In this document: positions 26,542-35,728 of the stretch, piece after piece
Layout: each line of letters opens with the position of its first letter
Position numbering within the stretch: position 1 is the first letter of the stretch
Assembly (NCBI GenBank): GCA_028278325.1
Contig: JANQEO010000156.1
Span: 1-64,000 of the forward strand
DNA length: 64,000 nucleotides
Source of the DNA: Candidatus Binatia bacterium
GTDB taxonomy: Bacteria; Desulfobacterota; Binatia; UBA1149; JAJCZL01
Reading direction: 5' to 3'
The notes under the pieces: generated by a model
What the model was told of the DNA's origin: nothing
What the model saw: only the letters and a program-made list of their open reading frames with translations
Database searches by the model: none
Translations under genes and position numbers: made by a program

Positions 26542-27680
26542 AGAGAGCCTGGCCGATCATCGGCAAGATATCTCGTGGAGCGCAGGTCATGCGGCCTTCG
26601 TCTCGGATGGCTTCTGTGTCCGCCATGGTTTTGACGGCTTGGCTCGGCTTTGCCGGAGCCGCTGTCGCTGGAGACTGGTTTACGGAAGACAGTCCGTGGA
26701 ACTCCGAAGTGCCGAAAGATGCGGTCTTCTTCGACTTGCCGGAACTGGACACCTTGGTGGTGGGGTGGACCAGCGGCAAGGACGGGTATCCGAACGTTCC
26801 TGTCTACCATGCCACCGAAGAAGACCCGGTACAGCCGGTGCTCTACAACTTCGATACCTGGCTGAACGTCTACGAAGAGCGATGGGCGCGGGTCGGCAAC
26901 CCGCGCAGCGTCGAGTTGGCGATCCTGGAAGGCGCGACGAGCAGCTTGCCGTACGAGACGAACTTCTATTCGACGACGGTCGGCCGTATCGGAGACGATC
27001 CGCAGGCCTGGGTGCTGCCGCCGGACTTCGACCCGATATCGTTGCCTCCAGGCGGCTTGACGGCCCACATCCCACCGGGTGTCACGCCTTCGCCGGACTC
27101 GGACGGCCACTTGGTCGTGTTTCAGCCGGACGGCAAGGCTCTGGAGGCCTATTCCGCGATCGTGCTGTCCAGTGGCGAAGTCGTGGCCATGATGTTCGGC
27201 CTGACCGATCCCACGGGCGACGGGACGGGATGGCAGAACGGCCGCCGCGCTTCGATGATTCCATCCTACGCCGGTATCCTGATGGACCATGAGCTGAAAG
27301 CGGGATCCATCGGGCACGCGATGGCGATCCTCATCGCACCGGAGGTCCTGGGCCCAAGCCATGTTTGGCCGGCCTTTGCGTTCGACCGGAACCCCTACGA
27401 TTACCAGGGGCGGATCGCCATGGGAACGCATCTGGCCATTCCGCCCGACGTGGATCTCGCGGAGTTCACCTGGAATACGGCGTCCGGCAGAGCCATTGCC
27501 GAAGCGGCGCAGTCTTATGGACTCTATGTGGTCGACCGAGGCGGGTCAGGCGGACTCACCTTCATCACTGAACTCGATATCACGCACCCTGAGTGGGGCG
27601 ACTGGAACGAGGACCTGCACTACGATCTCTATATGATCTTGAAGGAGCTCAAGGGCGTCTTGCCTCAAGGGCCTCGGTGA
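26538..27680 (+). CDS. secreted protein of unknown function, coupled to the Wzy-like gene
   Basis: The 380-residue protein starts with a basic region and a signal peptide that ends near GAAVA-GDWF (about residue 45). The mature part has DSDGHLVVFQPDGKALEAY, ASMIPSYAGILMDHELKAGS, IGHAMAILI and MGTHLAIPPDVDL. A C-terminal stretch of the type SYGLYVVDRGGSGG follows. I recognise this pattern from a widespread family of secreted proteins without known function; the His and Asp residues suggest carbohydrate contact, but no catalytic motif is clear. The ATG overlaps the Wzy-like stop by four bases. Its position suggests work on the nascent or finished polysaccharide outside the cytoplasm. Confidence 0.75.
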   Translation: MKRAWPIIGKISRGAQVMRPSSRMASVSAMVLTAWLGFAGAAVAGDWFTEDSPWNSEVPKDAVFFDLPELDTLVVGWTSGKDGYPNVPVYHATEEDPVQPVLYNFDTWLNVYEERWARVGNPRSVELAILEGATSSLPYETNFYSTTVGRIGDDPQAWVLPPDFDPISLPPGGLTAHIPPGVTPSPDSDGHLVVFQPDGKALEAYSAIVLSSGEVVAMMFGLTDPTGDGTGWQNGRRASMIPSYAGILMDHELKAGSIGHAMAILIAPEVLGPSHVWPAFAFDRNPYDYQGRIAMGTHLAIPPDVDLAEFTWNTASGRAIAEAAQSYGLYVVDRGGSGGLTFITELDITHPEWGDWNEDLHYDLYMILKELKGVLPQGPR

Positions 27681-27739
27681 CCGAAGCCGCCATCGGTGGG
27701 GACGCGACCACGGCCGGTTCCGTCAAAGATGGGAACGCT

Positions 27740-29959
27740 CTAGGTTTCGGAGTAGTAGCTCGCGTAGGGTCGCGTATAGACGCCGGAGTCGCCAAAGCCG
27801 TATTCCGCGTACTTTTTCGGGTCGACTCTGGTCAATACCAAGCTCCTGTTCGGGCATTGTGCCTCGCTCAGGCGCTTCAATCCGGCAAGCACGGTCTCCC
27901 TCTTCGTCTTGCGCCAGCGAACAACGTAAAGGACATGGTCGATGTAGGGGGCCAAAGCCTGCGCATCCGCCACGACGATCGACGGCGGCGCATCAAGGAG
28001 AACTAGGTCGTACTTCGACTTCGCCAGGTCGATGACCAGCTTGAAGGCTTTGGAAGCCAGGAGATGGGTCGGATGCGACGAGCTTTTTCCCGCCGGGATA
28101 TAGTCGAGACCGTCGATTGCGCTGCGACGCAAGGCCGCGCTCTGTAGCTCTCCATCGGCGACGATGTTGCCAAGACCCGGTTCCAGGGGACCGCCAAATC
28201 TCTCGTGGATCTGCGGAAGGCGTTGATCGCAATCCACCAGAAGGCAGGTCTTGCCGGCCTGAGCCATGCTCGCCGCCAGCCAGGTGATCAAAGTTGTCTT
28301 GCCCTCTTGAGGCAGGGACGAGGTGACAAGCAGGACCTTGGAGCCCTCGTGTCCATTGGAGATGGTCAGCGCAATTCCAAGCGCCTTGAGCGCCTCCCGA
28401 AATCCGCTTTCCTCCAGCGCCGCCTGCGCCTTGCGAATTCGCGACGCGCCCGCCTTGACCTCCGGCACGAGGGCCAGCACAGGATATCCGGTCAAGCGTT
28501 CTGCCTGATTGGCGCTCCTGATCCCACCCTCCAAAAACTCCAGCAAGACCACCAATGTTCCGGCCAGGCCGAGCGAGCCGACGAAGGCCAGAGCGACGAT
28601 CAGGGTCTTTCTCGGCTTGCTGGGCCTGTCCGGCGGCTCGGCGGACGCCACCAGAATGGCGTCAGGATCCTGCAAGCCCTGTTGTTCACTGGTTTCTTGA
28701 ATGCGAGCCAGAAACTTCTGGTAGAGCTGCCGGCTCGCGTTTGCCTCGCGTTCGAGCTCGCGCAGGCCGACACCGGCCTGACGGTTGCCCGCCACGTCCG
28801 CACGGAGCTTTTCAAGTCCATTTCTCAACGTCCGCTCGTGGGCACGGGTGATCTCCACCTGGCTACGCAGCTCTTCTCCGATCTTGCCGATCTCGGTTGC
28901 GATCTTGGTCTGCAGATCCGCGATCTTGTCGGTCAGGCTGATAATCTTCGGGTGGAGCGGCCCCAACTGCGCGGAGAGCTCTGCCATCTGGTGCAGCAGC
29001 TTGGCCTCTTCCAGACGCAACTCTTGGATCAGCGGCGACTTGAGGACGATCGGCGTAGCGCCGACCTCCCCGGACGTTTCCTGTAGTTCCCGAAACCGTT
29101 TCAGACGTGCCTCAGCCTCCACGCGCTGTGCCTGGGCGACGACAATCTTACTGTTCAGCTCCGAGAGCTGCTGCTCGCTGATGGTCGACGCCGAACCGGC
29201 CGCCGTCAGACCGGCGTCCTCGCGATAGTCCTCGACCGCGCGTTCCGCGTCGATCAGGCGCTGACGCAGGGTCTCCAAGCGCTCCCGCAACCAATCGTTG
29301 GCTTGGACCGCGGCGTCACGCTTGGCACGCACCTGATTCTCAAGATAGGTCTGGACGACCGTGTTGGCGATCCCTGCGGCCTTAATGGGATCTTCCGAAT
29401 CGAAGTCCACCGCGATCAGCAGAGATTGGCCGACGCTGCCGACCTCTAGCCGCTGGGATACGGCGCGAAGGATCGGCTCGTTCGTCGTTGCGACCGAAGC
29501 ATCGACTTGTGTGGAATCGGGCTTCATCTCGGCGAACGCGCTCGAGACGACGGCGCAGAAATCGACGTCGACCAAATCCACCCAAAGATCGCACCAGGAG
29601 AAGGGCGGCGGTCGAAACTCGGGGTCTCGGTCCAATCCGAGATCCTGGATGACTTGGCTGATGACCGTCGGCGATCTGATGAGGTTGACCTCGGTCTCAA
29701 TCGCGGCTTTGTCGACGTTGAGGCTCGGTACAACGTTGTTGAGTTCCACCACCTTTGCGCTGCGGGTTTGAATTTGGACCAGGGCCCGGCCCGTATAGAT
29801 GGGGGTCGTGGTCAGGGCCTTGATCAGCGCCAACACGGTGATCACGCCGACCACCGACATAACCAGGAACCGCCGACGCCAAAATAAACGAACGATTGAT
29901 CTAAGATCTATGTGATCTACCGAGGATAGGTGCTCTCCGTCGGCATGTGACGCAGTCAT
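27740..29959 (-). CDS. Wzc/GumC-type chain-length determinant with bacterial tyrosine kinase domain
   Basis: The 739-residue protein has an N-terminal Wzz domain with the first transmembrane helix (about 31-48), long periplasmic coiled coils (about 215-430) and a second helix near 450-475. The cytoplasmic BY-kinase has Walker A LPQEGKTT (about 549-556), Walker A' CLLVDCDQ and Walker B YDLVLLDAPPS. The C-terminus is a tyrosine cluster (about seven Tyr in the last 25 residues, ending YASYYSET), the usual autophosphorylation site. It controls polymer length and export with Wzy and Wza. It is transcribed leftward, convergent with the secreted protein. A paralogue lies at 40313 with a very similar tail (GFGDSGVYTRPY here, RFGDSGLYTGYM there). 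Confidence 0.93.
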   Translation of the reverse strand: MTASHADGEHLSSVDHIDLRSIVRLFWRRRFLVMSVVGVITVLALIKALTTTPIYTGRALVQIQTRSAKVVELNNVVPSLNVDKAAIETEVNLIRSPTVISQVIQDLGLDRDPEFRPPPFSWCDLWVDLVDVDFCAVVSSAFAEMKPDSTQVDASVATTNEPILRAVSQRLEVGSVGQSLLIAVDFDSEDPIKAAGIANTVVQTYLENQVRAKRDAAVQANDWLRERLETLRQRLIDAERAVEDYREDAGLTAAGSASTISEQQLSELNSKIVVAQAQRVEAEARLKRFRELQETSGEVGATPIVLKSPLIQELRLEEAKLLHQMAELSAQLGPLHPKIISLTDKIADLQTKIATEIGKIGEELRSQVEITRAHERTLRNGLEKLRADVAGNRQAGVGLRELEREANASRQLYQKFLARIQETSEQQGLQDPDAILVASAEPPDRPSKPRKTLIVALAFVGSLGLAGTLVVLLEFLEGGIRSANQAERLTGYPVLALVPEVKAGASRIRKAQAALEESGFREALKALGIALTISNGHEGSKVLLVTSSLPQEGKTTLITWLAASMAQAGKTCLLVDCDQRLPQIHERFGGPLEPGLGNIVADGELQSAALRRSAIDGLDYIPAGKSSSHPTHLLASKAFKLVIDLAKSKYDLVLLDAPPSIVVADAQALAPYIDHVLYVVRWRKTKRETVLAGLKRLSEAQCPNRSLVLTRVDPKKYAEYGFGDSGVYTRPYASYYSET

Positions 29960-30313
29960 CGTGACCTGTCCTCATCGTTAACCATGTTCTTGTTCCCAAC
30001 ACTACACCGGCCTGGCGCAAATTGCCCTTTGTTCTCAGGCTCCTGGGCGGCTGGGTTGCCCGATTGGTTCAAATAGCCCATCGCGGACTTCGTGCCAGCG
30101 GCACTGCAATTCCTACCTTCAAATTCGTCTCTAATATAAGCTTCCCATTTTTACCGGGTCGCGTCCAGCGATTGACGTCCAATCTGGTGGACTTCCAGGT
30201 GCGCTCGCTGCGACAATTCAACACCGGTCTTTCTCGGGAGCCACAGGCTAAACGTTGGCAGAGATTTGCTCGTCGGATTTGGATAACTCGGGCGATTTCA
30301 AGGAGTAAGGCCC
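29960..30313. other. divergent spacer between wzc-like and GT2 genes
   Basis: This 354-bp region must hold the promoters of the leftward Wzc-like gene and the rightward GT2 pair. The centre (about 30115-30165) is AT-rich. I see no clear -35/-10 pair or repeat. AAGGAG at 30300-30305 serves the GTG start at 30314. Confidence 0.4.
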
Positions 30314-31282
30314 GTGAGTAGGCTCCTGAGCATTGTCATCCCCGTCTACAATACGGAAAAATTCGTTGGCGAGGCGATCCAATCTGCGCTCGACCAGACT
30401 CTCGAGGACACGGAGGTCATCGTCGTTAACGACGGATCCACCGACCGCTCGGCGGAGGTCATAGAGCGGTTCTCCGATCATCCGGCCCTGCGGGTGGTCT
30501 CGCAAGCCAATGCCGGGAACACGGCGGCGCGCAATACCGGCCTCGGCCTGGCGGAGGGCAAGTACATCGGGTTCTTGGATTCCGACGACAAGTGGCACCC
30601 GGACAAGGGCGCGCGCCATGTCGCGCTCCTGGAACGAAGCCCCGATTTGGATCTGACCTACTCCTGGAGTCGTCAAATCGACGAACTGGGGCGCGATACC
30701 GGCGGCAGGAGCAGACCACGGCCACTGCGCCCGCGCTTCGATGACCTGGTGGTCCAGAACCTGACCGGCTCCGCCACGTCGATCGTGTTCAGGCGTACGG
30801 CGGCCGAGCAAGTCGGCGGGATGCGGGACGAGGCGGACTCCTGCTCGGACCACGAGTTCGTCTTGCGCATCGCGGCCCTGCGATCGGGCAATTGTGCGGC
30901 GATCCCGGAGTGCCTCTACGACTACCGAACGCGTCATGGCCAAATCACGGCGGACTGGCGGCGCATTCAAAAGGACGCGGCCTACGTTCTCGAGGTTGCC
31001 CGGGGGCTCAGCCCGGCGAGCGTGGCCCGCGTGGAACGCCGCGCCCTGGGCGAGCGACTGCGTTATCTCGCCTATCTCGCCTTTCGCGGCGGAGAAAGAG
31101 GCGAGTCCCTGGGGCTGGTCATGAAAGCCTGGGCGACAGATCCGCTGGGCTTGTGCCCGCGGCGCCGGGCCTGGACCACGAGTTTGATGATATTGAGCAC
31201 TTACCTGCCCGTCCGGGTTCAAGGACCGCTTCGAGATCAGGCCATCCGGCTGCGCGCCTTGGTTCGGCGCGCGGGTGCGTGA
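30314..31282 (+). CDS. family 2 glycosyltransferase (tandem copy 1)
   Basis: This GT2 enzyme has 322 residues: LLSIVIPVYNTEKFVGEAIQ, VVNDGSTDRSAEVI and LDSDDKW. Its relation to the next gene is close. Shared segments are SRQIDELGRDTGGR against CHLIDEEGRDTGRR, VQNLTGSATSIVFRRTA against VQNVTGAASTVVFRRS, and a C-terminal WTTSLMILSTYLP against WTTSAAVLSTYLP. The start is GTG 30314 after AAGGAG. The gap to the second copy is 28 bp. The duplicated pair probably adds successive sugars or the same sugar at two positions. Confidence 0.9.
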   Translation: MSRLLSIVIPVYNTEKFVGEAIQSALDQTLEDTEVIVVNDGSTDRSAEVIERFSDHPALRVVSQANAGNTAARNTGLGLAEGKYIGFLDSDDKWHPDKGARHVALLERSPDLDLTYSWSRQIDELGRDTGGRSRPRPLRPRFDDLVVQNLTGSATSIVFRRTAAEQVGGMRDEADSCSDHEFVLRIAALRSGNCAAIPECLYDYRTRHGQITADWRRIQKDAAYVLEVARGLSPASVARVERRALGERLRYLAYLAFRGGERGESLGLVMKAWATDPLGLCPRRRAWTTSLMILSTYLPVRVQGPLRDQAIRLRALVRRAGA

Positions 31283-31310
31283 AGACGTGGCGCCGAGGAG
31301 TGTAGGGTAG

Positions 31311-32294
31311 ATGGCTCCACGCCCCCGCATGAGCATCGTCATCCCGTGCTACAACACGGCCGATTACGTTGCGGAGGCCATATCCTCCGCCCTGGCTCAG
31401 AGCCTCGGCGCCATCGAAGTGATCGTCGTCGACGATGGCTCCACCGATGGCTTCGAAGCCGCGGTGGAACCCTTTCGCCGCGATCCGCGCCTTCGCGTCA
31501 TCGAGCAGGAGAATCAAGGCCTCTCGGCGGCGCGCAATGCCGGGATGGCATCGGCGGTCGGCGATTACATCGGCTTGCTGGATGCGGACGACCGCTGGAT
31601 GCCGAACAAAGCCGAACGGCACGTGGTCCATATGGATGGCGATCCGAGCTGCGATCTTTCGTTCTCCTGGTGCCACCTGATAGATGAAGAAGGCAGGGAC
31701 ACCGGGCGGCGCTTCTCGCCCCGTCGCTCGAGGTACGCACTCGACGACATGATCGTACAAAATGTGACCGGCGCCGCCAGCACGGTGGTGTTCCGACGCT
31801 CGGTCCTGGCGGTCACGGGCGACTTCGACACGGAGCTTCGCGCCTGTGAGGACCTCGACCTTTGGCTGCGCATTGCCGGCCTGAGGACGGAGAATGTGCA
31901 TTGCGTTCCCGAGTTTCTGACAGACTACCGGGTTCGATCCGGGCAAATGACCGGCGATCTCGAACTTATGCAAAGCGCCTGGCAGCAGGTCTTGGCGCGG
32001 GAGCGAAGTCGCCATCCGGACCTTGTGGCGCGCTACGAAGGCGCAGCGAACGCGGAGCACGCCCGCTACATGGCCTTCATCGCCTTTCGGGCCGGCGATG
32101 CCGGCGCGGCACGGGCTCAGATGATGTCGGCTTGGCGCCGGGACCCGCTGGCGATGGCCGGCCAATTGCGCGGCTGGACCACCAGCGCCGCGGTCCTGTC
32201 GACCTATCTGCCGGAAAGCTGGAGCACGAGCCTCCTGATCCTCGTCGACAGGTGGCGCCGCCGCGCCAATGGCAAGGATTTCGCTGGACCCTAG
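31311..32294 (+). CDS. family 2 glycosyltransferase (tandem copy 2)
   Basis: The 327-residue GT2 enzyme starts MAPRPRMSIVIPCYNTADYV and has VVDDGSTDGFEAAV and the DxD region LDADDRW. It shares the C-terminal helical extension of the preceding gene (about residues 220-327) and is most likely its duplicate. The ATG follows TAGGGTAG. It ends only 13 bp from the convergent gene at 32308, so transcripts from the two sides probably meet here. Confidence 0.9.
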   Translation: MAPRPRMSIVIPCYNTADYVAEAISSALAQSLGAIEVIVVDDGSTDGFEAAVEPFRRDPRLRVIEQENQGLSAARNAGMASAVGDYIGLLDADDRWMPNKAERHVVHMDGDPSCDLSFSWCHLIDEEGRDTGRRFSPRRSRYALDDMIVQNVTGAASTVVFRRSVLAVTGDFDTELRACEDLDLWLRIAGLRTENVHCVPEFLTDYRVRSGQMTGDLELMQSAWQQVLARERSRHPDLVARYEGAANAEHARYMAFIAFRAGDAGAARAQMMSAWRRDPLAMAGQLRGWTTSAAVLSTYLPESWSTSLLILVDRWRRRANGKDFAGP

Positions 32295-32307
32295 CGGCCA
32301 GGTGGCC

Positions 32308-34059
32308 TCACTCGACCAGAACCAGTTCGCTGGCGACCAGGTGGTGGCTGTCCGGGTCCCGCGCTTCGACCGTTCCGGTGACGCGCGCTTGCACCGGTAC
32401 CAGGAATTCCGCTGCCACGATGGCCTTGTTGAGGGCCTCGAGATCGTCCTCCGGCACACCCGTGGTATCGATCAACATGGTGACCTGTCCACCGGCCAGT
32501 TGCAGCCAATAGCGCCGCATGAGCCAGAGCACGGAGCCGGTCACGACCACATCGCGACCGACATGGCGGCTCGGTTCGAGAAGAAGGTTCTCCAGCGGAA
32601 CGACGTCGGGGGCCGTCGCCGGTTCCGCCGGTGCCGGCGGTGCCGGGTCCGGCGCAAGCTCGGCCGTCTGCTCCTGAGCCAGGTCTTCTTGCGGAACCAC
32701 GGGGACCAGGTCCAAGGGGGCCTGATCCGCAGCCTCGGTCGAGAGCGATCCCGGCGGCGGCGCGTCCGCGGCGAGCTGCCGACCGTCGGAAGCTTCGTCG
32801 AGAGGCTCCGCTGCCGGCTCCTGCTTGGCCTGAACCGCCTCGCTCACCAAATCGGCAATCCTCTGGCGTGCCTCCGCCAGCTCTCTTTCAAGCGCGACCA
32901 CCCGAGCGGAGGCGACCAAAGCCGCCAGCCTGCGATCCCGCTGCGCTCTTGCCAGTTCCGGGTCGCTCTGGGCGACCGGGGCCTGGCCGACTGCCGGAGC
33001 CTCCGGCTCGGCGACAAGCAGCCCGTCGCTCGGCGGCGCGGTCACGGGGGCCGGGAGCTCCACCGCCTCGGGCAGGGGGTCGGTTTGCGGCCCGGCTCCG
33101 AGGAGCTCGTCTTCGGTCAGTGCCAGCACGATCCCGCCGGGCTCGGCCTGTGTGGCCGACAGTTCGGCGGGCGGCTCGGCGGTCTCCGGTTCTGCCGCCT
33201 GCTGCCCCACCCCTCCAGGCCTCGGTTCAGCGTTTGCCTGCGTTCGCTCGGCCTCGGGCGCGGCCCCGTCATTTACGGCAGGCCGGATCAATTCACTAAT
33301 GCCCCAAAACAAGAGCGCCACGAGAGGAACCGACAGCCCGGCCAGGAACAGGATTAGTCCGCGCCCTTCCCTACCGGGCAGCAGGCTCGGCCGGCTCTCT
33401 TGGTCCGCGCTTGCGCCTGTCGCGTCTTCCGCCTCTGCCTGAACCCCTTCAGGCATTGTCATGGGGGTCCGAACCGGAACCGGCGTGGGCTCGCCCGGCC
33501 GCATCAGGGGAGAGGTGCGGCTCGCCTTGGCCTCCGCGACCAGTTTCGCGTTTCGCTCCGCCGCGCTTTCGAGATCCGCGATGAGTTCCTGCACTCTCGC
33601 CGAGGCCGACCGCGTATCTCCCTCCGGCTCCCGCCGATCCGGTGGCGGTGAACTCTCAGCCGGGCCATCGCCGACTTCGGGTGCTTCTGTCAGGCGCGCT
33701 TTCAGGTTGTCCCGCATCCATGAGGACCGGGCCTCGAATGCCGCCTCCGGGTCGCCGCCGCTGCCGGCAGGGCTGAGCTCCTCGCGGCCGCGCCAAAACT
33801 CGGGCATCGGCTGGCCCCGTTCCTTGCAATAGGCCTCGAGGGTCGGTCGGTCGACCAAGCGGGTCGGGACAGAATCCGAAGACGGATCATCCTGATCGGC
33901 GTCGCTGCCTGTCGCAGGCGATCGCGACGGACTCGTGCGCTTCACGGACTCTGCCAACCAGGCCGCGAGGTCGTCTCGGACGCTCGCGGCATCCTGGCCG
34001 GTTTCCTCTCCCCAAAGCCGGCCAATCTCATCGACACTCAATCGGTCCGATTGCACCAT
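32308..34059 (-). CDS. single-span Pro/Ala/Glu-rich protein with C-terminal OB-like domain, function unknown
   Basis: The 583-residue protein has a cytoplasmic part (1-233) with a small helical N-terminal domain (LSVDEIGRLWGEETGQD) and a short coiled coil. One transmembrane helix follows (about 234-256, LILFLAGLSVPLVALLFWGI). Beyond it is a long low-complexity stretch rich in Pro, Ala, Glu and Gln with a second coiled coil (about 370-405). The C-terminal 100 residues (LLLEPSRHVGRDVVVTGSVL, LQLAGGQVTMLIDTTG, VQARVTGTVEA) look like a beta-rich OB-fold. I do not recognise the family. I use ATG 34059; an upstream TTG (34107) is possible. It may span the envelope and tether a surface or polysaccharide component, which is speculation. 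Confidence 0.7.
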   Translation of the reverse strand: MVQSDRLSVDEIGRLWGEETGQDAASVRDDLAAWLAESVKRTSPSRSPATGSDADQDDPSSDSVPTRLVDRPTLEAYCKERGQPMPEFWRGREELSPAGSGGDPEAAFEARSSWMRDNLKARLTEAPEVGDGPAESSPPPDRREPEGDTRSASARVQELIADLESAAERNAKLVAEAKASRTSPLMRPGEPTPVPVRTPMTMPEGVQAEAEDATGASADQESRPSLLPGREGRGLILFLAGLSVPLVALLFWGISELIRPAVNDGAAPEAERTQANAEPRPGGVGQQAAEPETAEPPAELSATQAEPGGIVLALTEDELLGAGPQTDPLPEAVELPAPVTAPPSDGLLVAEPEAPAVGQAPVAQSDPELARAQRDRRLAALVASARVVALERELAEARQRIADLVSEAVQAKQEPAAEPLDEASDGRQLAADAPPPGSLSTEAADQAPLDLVPVVPQEDLAQEQTAELAPDPAPPAPAEPATAPDVVPLENLLLEPSRHVGRDVVVTGSVLWLMRRYWLQLAGGQVTMLIDTTGVPEDDLEALNKAIVAAEFLVPVQARVTGTVEARDPDSHHLVASELVLVE

Positions 34060-34612
34060 AGCGCGACAACCCACCCGGTATTCGATCCGATCCCTCACCC
34101 GATCCAATGGCCGGCCTCGTTACGATCGCCGGGGAAGCCGCAAGCCAGGCTTCCGCGAACGCCGGCCGTTCCATTCAAGATCGGGCACACTAGATATGCC
34201 TGCTTGGCGCGAAGCTGACAAATGCTGTCGTGCCACCACCCAGGCCCGATCCGGAGAGTTTCTGAACTTCTCCCGATACACTTCATATCAATATGTGTGC
34301 CAAGTATAAACCTTCAAAGACGAATATACACTGCCAATTCAAGTGGGATCATTTCTACACTGTTACATTAGTTCATGCCAGAAAGTTTTGTAAGTTGTTC
34401 TTGATTTATTTGATGACAGAATGATCGATATGAAATCGACCCGGCCGATCTTAGCCCGCACCTGGGGTAGGTGCCGCCGGCCAGAATAGGCTGCTAGCAG
34501 CATTGCGATAGCGTTGATCCGGTTGGAGCCCAACTGGAGCGGAAAGCAGAAGACTGGGCCTCAGCAATACGGCAGGGCCTCCTGCTGCTCTCGTCGCGGC
34601 GGCCCCGCGCCC
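34060..34612. other. 553-bp spacer, mostly AT-rich
   Basis: No gene is supported. Bases 34260-34440 are strongly AT-rich and probably hold the promoter of the leftward 32308 gene. An imperfect dyad around 34277-34300 (ACAC..ATAT/ATAT.TGTG) could be a regulator site. Nothing else is recognisable. Confidence 0.4.
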
Positions 34613-35515
34613 TCAGGCATTCGATGCAAGGTAGGTGCTTTCGAGCCGTCGATCGAGGGACTCGAAGCGAATCTGCAGCATCAGGCGCCGTTCGGTCACC
34701 GGCGGCAGGATCTTGTGGATGCAGGTGGGGTCCACGATGAATCCGAACCCGCGCGGACCTTCGATCACCAGGGTCGCGGACTCGCCGTAGATCTTCCGCA
34801 CCACCTCTTCGGAATGAAAGCGGCTCGATAGCTTGATCCGCACGGGCTTCCTCTTGTGGGAGGTTTCGACAACGACATGGGCGCCGCTGTTCCCGTCCGT
34901 ATCGGTCAGGTAAAAATAGGTGTTCAAGGAATTGTAACCATCCACGTCATAGTGAAAGTCGATGGGCTGGTAGAGCCGCCGCCTCACTTCGGGGGAGTGG
35001 TCGCAGACCAGGCTCCAGAACAAGCGGGTGACGACCGTGTTCGGCCGATAACCGAGATAGGCGCGCGCGATTTCCATGAGCTTGGGGTGGTGCGCGATCT
35101 CCTCGATCACCGGACAACGAGACACGTCCCGAACATCGGCCTGCACCACGGGCTCGCCACCGGGCAGATGCCCGTCCTCGATCTCGCCGATTTGGAAGCG
35201 CTCGTCCTGGCCGGGGCGCGAACAGTCGGCGCCGAGGGCAAAATCGTAGATGTCCTGCACCAGCGTCGCCGGCAGCGACAGTCCCAAGGCCAGGCCCGTC
35301 TCGTTCAGACGGCTGAGGCTGCCGGCCGGCGAGAGCTCCGGGAAGAGTCCCGGCTGCACGTCAGACGGCGGGGCGCACTCGACCGCCAGTGTCCGGCTCT
35401 CTTGTCTCCGCCGGACAAACCTGTAGGCCCTGCGGAACGAGTAGAAGCGCCCGAAGAGAACGAAGAACTCGCCCTTGGCCAAGCGGCACGTAAGTCTTTG
35501 CAAGAGGGTCAGCAT
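34613..35515 (-). CDS. phytanoyl-CoA dioxygenase (PhyH)-like Fe(II)/2-oxoglutarate oxygenase
   Basis: The 300-residue protein shows the iron-binding facial triad of the double-stranded beta helix. HxD is in FHYDVDGYNS (His188, Asp190) and the distal His in PTCIHKILPP (His267). Ten residues later is Arg277 (TERRLMLQIRF), which would bind 2-oxoglutarate. The middle part SGAHVVVETSHKRKPV fits the PhyH family. The basic N-terminal 40 residues are extra. I use ATG 35515; an upstream GTG (35581) is possible. PhyH enzymes hydroxylate small molecules or CoA esters. Next to glycosyltransferases it may modify a sugar or lipid precursor, but the substrate is unknown. Confidence 0.82.
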   Translation of the reverse strand: MLTLLQRLTCRLAKGEFFVLFGRFYSFRRAYRFVRRRQESRTLAVECAPPSDVQPGLFPELSPAGSLSRLNETGLALGLSLPATLVQDIYDFALGADCSRPGQDERFQIGEIEDGHLPGGEPVVQADVRDVSRCPVIEEIAHHPKLMEIARAYLGYRPNTVVTRLFWSLVCDHSPEVRRRLYQPIDFHYDVDGYNSLNTYFYLTDTDGNSGAHVVVETSHKRKPVRIKLSSRFHSEEVVRKIYGESATLVIEGPRGFGFIVDPTCIHKILPPVTERRLMLQIRFESLDRRLESTYLASNA

Positions 35516-35728
35516 CTTCCGCCGGGCATCCCTGCCGAATCGACCGCACCACCAACGCGAAGTCCAAAACGGAACAACCACGAAATGGGGGCTGCCTGGC
35601 GGATAGTTCCCGGCCGCTTACCTATGCGGGTACGGGAGACAACGAGCCCGAATACTGAGTATGCCTACTTTCGGTCCGCTCTGGAAGGGCCTGACCGCAA
35701 CTGGGCTTCTGAAATCAATTCTGCAAGC

